Part shown: positions 22,598-24,678 of the stretch, piece by piece
How the letters are laid out: every line of letters starts with the position of its first letter
Numbering within the stretch: position 1 is the stretch's first letter
NCBI GenBank assembly: GCA_035317605.1
Contig: DATHGT010000284.1
Location: 1-24,678, forward strand
Reading direction: 5' to 3'
DNA length: 24,678 nucleotides
Source of the DNA: DATHGT01 sp035317605
GTDB taxonomy: Bacteria; Methylomirabilota; Methylomirabilia; Rokubacteriales; CSP1-6
Program-made: the position numbers and the translations under genes
Notes under the pieces: model-generated
What the model was told of the DNA's origin: nothing
What the model saw: the letters and a program-made list of their open reading frames with translations, nothing else
Database searches by the model: none

Positions 22598-23785
22598 TTA
22601 GATCGCGTCGTCGGCGCGGAGCGCGGCGATCTGTTCCTTCGTGTAGCCGAGGTCGAGCAGGACTTCCTCGGTGTGCTCGCCCAGGCGCGGGGGCGGCGTC
22701 TCGATGCTCGGGCCGCCGTGGGCGAACTTGAACGCGGCCAGCGGCACCGTCACCGCGCCCTCGACGCCTTCGATCTTGGGGTGCTCGTGCAAGACGCGGC
22801 GCGACTCGAGGTGCGGGTCGGCGAGCGCTTCGCCGAGCTTGCGCACCCGGCCGGCGGGGACGTGGCGCGACTGGAGGTACTGCTCCCACTCCTCCGCGGT
22901 GCGGCCGGCGATGATCTTGTCCAGCTCCGCGGTCTGCTGCTCGTAGAGACGCTCGCGCTCCTCGTGGCTCGACTGCGCGGCGAGGTCGGGACGGCCGAGC
23001 GCGTTGAACAGCCGCTCGTGCTGGCCCTGATTGCTGGCCGCGATCATCAGGCCCGTGTCCTTGGCCTGATAGAGCTGGCTCGACGCGCGATCCATCCGGT
23101 TGCCCTTGGGCTTGGGCTCGTGGCCCGTGCGCAGGTAGCCGGTGATGTGCGAGCCCATCAGCATCAGCGCCACGTCGAGCATGGCGCTGTCGATGTGCTG
23201 GCCGACTCCGGTGCGCTCGCGCTGGAAGAGCGCGGCGGAGATCGCGAACGCGCACATGGTGCCGGTCGCGTAGTCGATCACCGGCGAGCCGGTCTTGATC
23301 GGATTCACCTCGGGCGTGCCCGTCGTCGCCATCATTCCCGACGTGGCCTGGATGAGCTGGTCGTACGCGGTCTGCTTGCCGCGCGGACCGTCCTGGCCGA
23401 ACGCTGTCATCGAGCAGTAGATCAAGCGCGGGTTGAGCGGGCGCAGGTCCTCGTAGCCGAGGCCCAGGGCGGGGAACGCGCCGGAGCGCCAGTTCTCGAC
23501 CAGCACGTCGGCGCCGGCCACGAGGCGCTTGAGGATCTCGCGTCCCTTCTCGTGCTTGAGGTTCAGGGTGATCGCGCGCTTGTTCGAGCCCTGCGTGAGA
23601 TACCCCGTGCCCATCTGCTGCCCGTTCAGCGCGCGGTCGCTCCCGGAATCGCGGCTCTGGTCGTAGTCGCGCGGATGCTCGACCTTGATCACGTCGGCGC
23701 CGAGCAGCGCGAGCTGATACGCCGCGAACGGTCCGGCCAGCACGTGGGTGACGTCGACGATCTTGATGGACTCGAATGGCCTCAT
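22598..23785 (-). CDS. Family III CoA-transferase (CaiB/BaiF type)
   Basis: This 395-residue protein transfers CoA between acyl-CoA and a free acid through an aspartyl-CoA anhydride. The N-terminal fingerprint IKIVDVTHVLAGPFAAYQLA is followed by LLGADVIKVEHPRDYD, and NKRAITLNLKHEKGREI with ADVLVENWRSGA. The catalytic aspartate is D171 in KTGSPVIDYATG. The family's C-terminal small domain (DPHLESRRVLHEHPKIEG, PRLGEHTEEVLLDLGYT) is present, so it is full length. ATG at 23785 with GAGAGG at the right distance is preferred over an in-frame TTG six bases earlier. It probably activates the acid handled by its operon partners, an epimerase-like VOC protein and a hydrolase. Confidence 0.94.
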   Translation of the reverse strand: MRPFESIKIVDVTHVLAGPFAAYQLALLGADVIKVEHPRDYDQSRDSGSDRALNGQQMGTGYLTQGSNKRAITLNLKHEKGREILKRLVAGADVLVENWRSGAFPALGLGYEDLRPLNPRLIYCSMTAFGQDGPRGKQTAYDQLIQATSGMMATTGTPEVNPIKTGSPVIDYATGTMCAFAISAALFQRERTGVGQHIDSAMLDVALMLMGSHITGYLRTGHEPKPKGNRMDRASSQLYQAKDTGLMIAASNQGQHERLFNALGRPDLAAQSSHEERERLYEQQTAELDKIIAGRTAEEWEQYLQSRHVPAGRVRKLGEALADPHLESRRVLHEHPKIEGVEGAVTVPLAAFKFAHGGPSIETPPPRLGEHTEEVLLDLGYTKEQIAALRADDAI

Positions 23786-23791
23786 GGTCAA

Positions 23792-23829
23792 CCTCTCAGG
23801 CGTCGCTCGGGACGCCTCTCAGGCGTCGC
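23792..23829. repeat. 15-bp direct repeat with 23-bp period
   Basis: CCTCTCAGGCGTCGC occurs at 23792-23806 and again, exactly, at 23815-23829. The copy at 23815 carries the last codons and stop of the VOC gene; the other provides the GAGAGG ribosome-binding site of the CoA-transferase. It looks like a small tandem duplication. Confidence 0.85.
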
Positions 23830-24678
23830 GCTGGACGACGTGCATGAGCACGCCGCCGAGCGCGCGGGGATGGGGGAAGCCGATCGACGCGCGGCGCGAG
23901 CCGGGACGGCTCTTGGTATCGATCATCGGCAGACCGGCGGCGGCCATGCCGCCGAGCAGCGCGTCGGCGTTGCGCGCCTTCACCGCGAAGTGGTGCAGCC
24001 CGCGCCCGCGCGAGGCGACGTACCGCGCGATCGCGCCCTGATCCTGCTTCGTGGTGCCGGCGCGGCCGTGCTCGACGTGACCGGCCTGTCGCGGATCGAA
24101 GTTGGCGAGAAACTCCAGCTCGCAGTCGCCGACGGTGATGAACGTCACCCGCAGCCCGCCGACCGGCTCCGGGTGGCGCGTGTGATAGACGACCCCGTAC
24201 TTGTCCGACGTGAAACTCTCCATGGCCACCGAGACTTCGATGTCGGTCTGGCGGCTCTCGACCGGGAAGCCGAGCTGGCCCGAGAACACGGCTTCGTCCT
24301 CGCTCACGTCGCTGCTCGCGACCCCGACGTGGTCGAGCCGCTCGACCGGTCCGCCGCTACGCGGGGTGAGCGTGAGGCGTTCGGTGAGCAGAACGCGAAC
24401 ACCGTTCGTTGCCTCGCGAGGGAGCCGACGGATGCGCAGACCGCCGAGCCCGAGCGTGGACGCGACGCTCCCACCGTCGGGCGGAATTTCCCCACCATTG
24501 CCGGGAGCTCTCGCGCCGTCGGCCTCGCGAGTGGCCCCGTCGAGTCGCGCCGCCGCCGCGTCCGGATCGTCGACGCCGAGCGCGATGTGATGCACCCCCG
24601 GCCTGGCCTCGCCCTCGACCAGCGGATGACCGGGAGGGAAGACCGCCAGCGCGCTGCGCCCGAGCGCGAACACCGGCA
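23819..24678 (-). CDS. Two-module VOC protein, methylmalonyl-CoA epimerase-like (5' end outside window)
   Basis: The gene is open at the right edge; about 286 residues are visible and the start is not. Two VOC modules can be seen. The first is partial (GVHHIALGVDDPDAAAARLD, then GGLRIRRLP). The second is complete, from VERLDHVGVASSD through CELEFLANFD, GRGLHHFAVKARNADALLGG and IGFPHPRALGGVLMHVVQRDA. The RPGSRRASIGFPHP and GGVL sequence pattern closely follows the end of methylmalonyl-CoA epimerase, but the final metal ligand there is glutamate (LIELV) and here a histidine (LMHVV). It could racemise or isomerise a CoA ester or be a dioxygenase-like relative. The CoA-transferase follows after 33 bases. 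An internal GTG at 24673 is not the true start. Confidence 0.85.
   Translation of the reverse strand, partial: PVFALGRSALAVFPPGHPLVEGEARPGVHHIALGVDDPDAAAARLDGATREADGARAPGNGGEIPPDGGSVASTLGLGGLRIRRLPREATNGVRVLLTERLTLTPRSGGPVERLDHVGVASSDVSEDEAVFSGQLGFPVESRQTDIEVSVAMESFTSDKYGVVYHTRHPEPVGGLRVTFITVGDCELEFLANFDPRQAGHVEHGRAGTTKQDQGAIARYVASRGRGLHHFAVKARNADALLGGMAAAGLPMIDTKSRPGSRRASIGFPHPRALGGVLMHVVQRDA

Noticed and set aside
1..24678. CRISPR arrays, tRNA or rRNA genes, insertion sequences, phage or defence genes
   Set aside because: No spaced repeat series, cloverleaf, transposase, integrase or nuclease signature was visible on either strand.

Overview
This 24.7 kb window is GC-rich throughout, gene-dense, and has short intergenic gaps, many GTG/TTG starts and 1-4 base stop/start overlaps. 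It contains four luciferase-like monooxygenases, a family III CoA-transferase, metal-dependent amidohydrolase, VOC enzymes, solute-binding proteins and an ECF42-type sigma factor. This mix suggests a free-living soil bacterium with broad catabolic capacity. Candidatus Rokubacteria/Methylomirabilota or another soil proteobacterium-like lineage is my inference; no rRNA or tRNA is present to test it. I see no CRISPR array, insertion sequence, integrase or phage gene.

Region 1 (1-7344, all minus strand) runs from a benzoylformate-decarboxylase-like ThDP enzyme through a zinc-free quinone oxidoreductase, a luciferase-like monooxygenase and an amidohydrolase. It continues into a surface-polysaccharide block: a GmhB-like HAD phosphatase (probably starting at CTG), an ABC-2 permease, its ATPase, and a sugar-nucleotide epimerase cut by the window edge. 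The first four genes look like a degradative pathway; the last four look like export and assembly of a surface glycan.

Region 2 (7345-10601, minus) begins with a perfect 33-bp inverted repeat that encloses a bidirectional terminator. It continues with a carbohydrate ABC uptake cassette: a Tat-exported binding protein and two permeases, without an ATPase.

Region 3 (10764-13080, plus) holds a LuxA-like monooxygenase closely followed by msrB, a terminator, a 216-base stretch (12313-12528) with no gene I can support, and a membrane-anchored helical-repeat protein.

Region 4 (13088-15333, minus) holds an extradiol-dioxygenase-like VOC protein, then an ECF42 sigma factor preceded by its DGPF/YCII partner. 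An upstream site matches the ECF42 promoter form (TGTCGA, 17 bases, CGTC).

Region 5 (15461-18634, plus) is a tightly coupled operon: a beta-hydroxyacid dehydrogenase, two different luciferase-like monooxygenases and a cupin. It ends tail to tail, with a 29-base overlap, against an AraC-type regulator.

Region 6 (19674-24678) has a small TPR-like gene on the plus strand converging on a minus-strand operon. That operon encodes a methylmalonyl-CoA-epimerase-like VOC protein, a CoA-transferase, a haloacetate-dehalogenase-like hydrolase and an orphan dipeptide-type binding protein. The most interesting leads are the inverted repeat, the HIBADH-LLM-LLM-cupin module, the hydrolase with a full fluoroacetate-dehalogenase residue set, and the sigma factor's apparent self-regulation.
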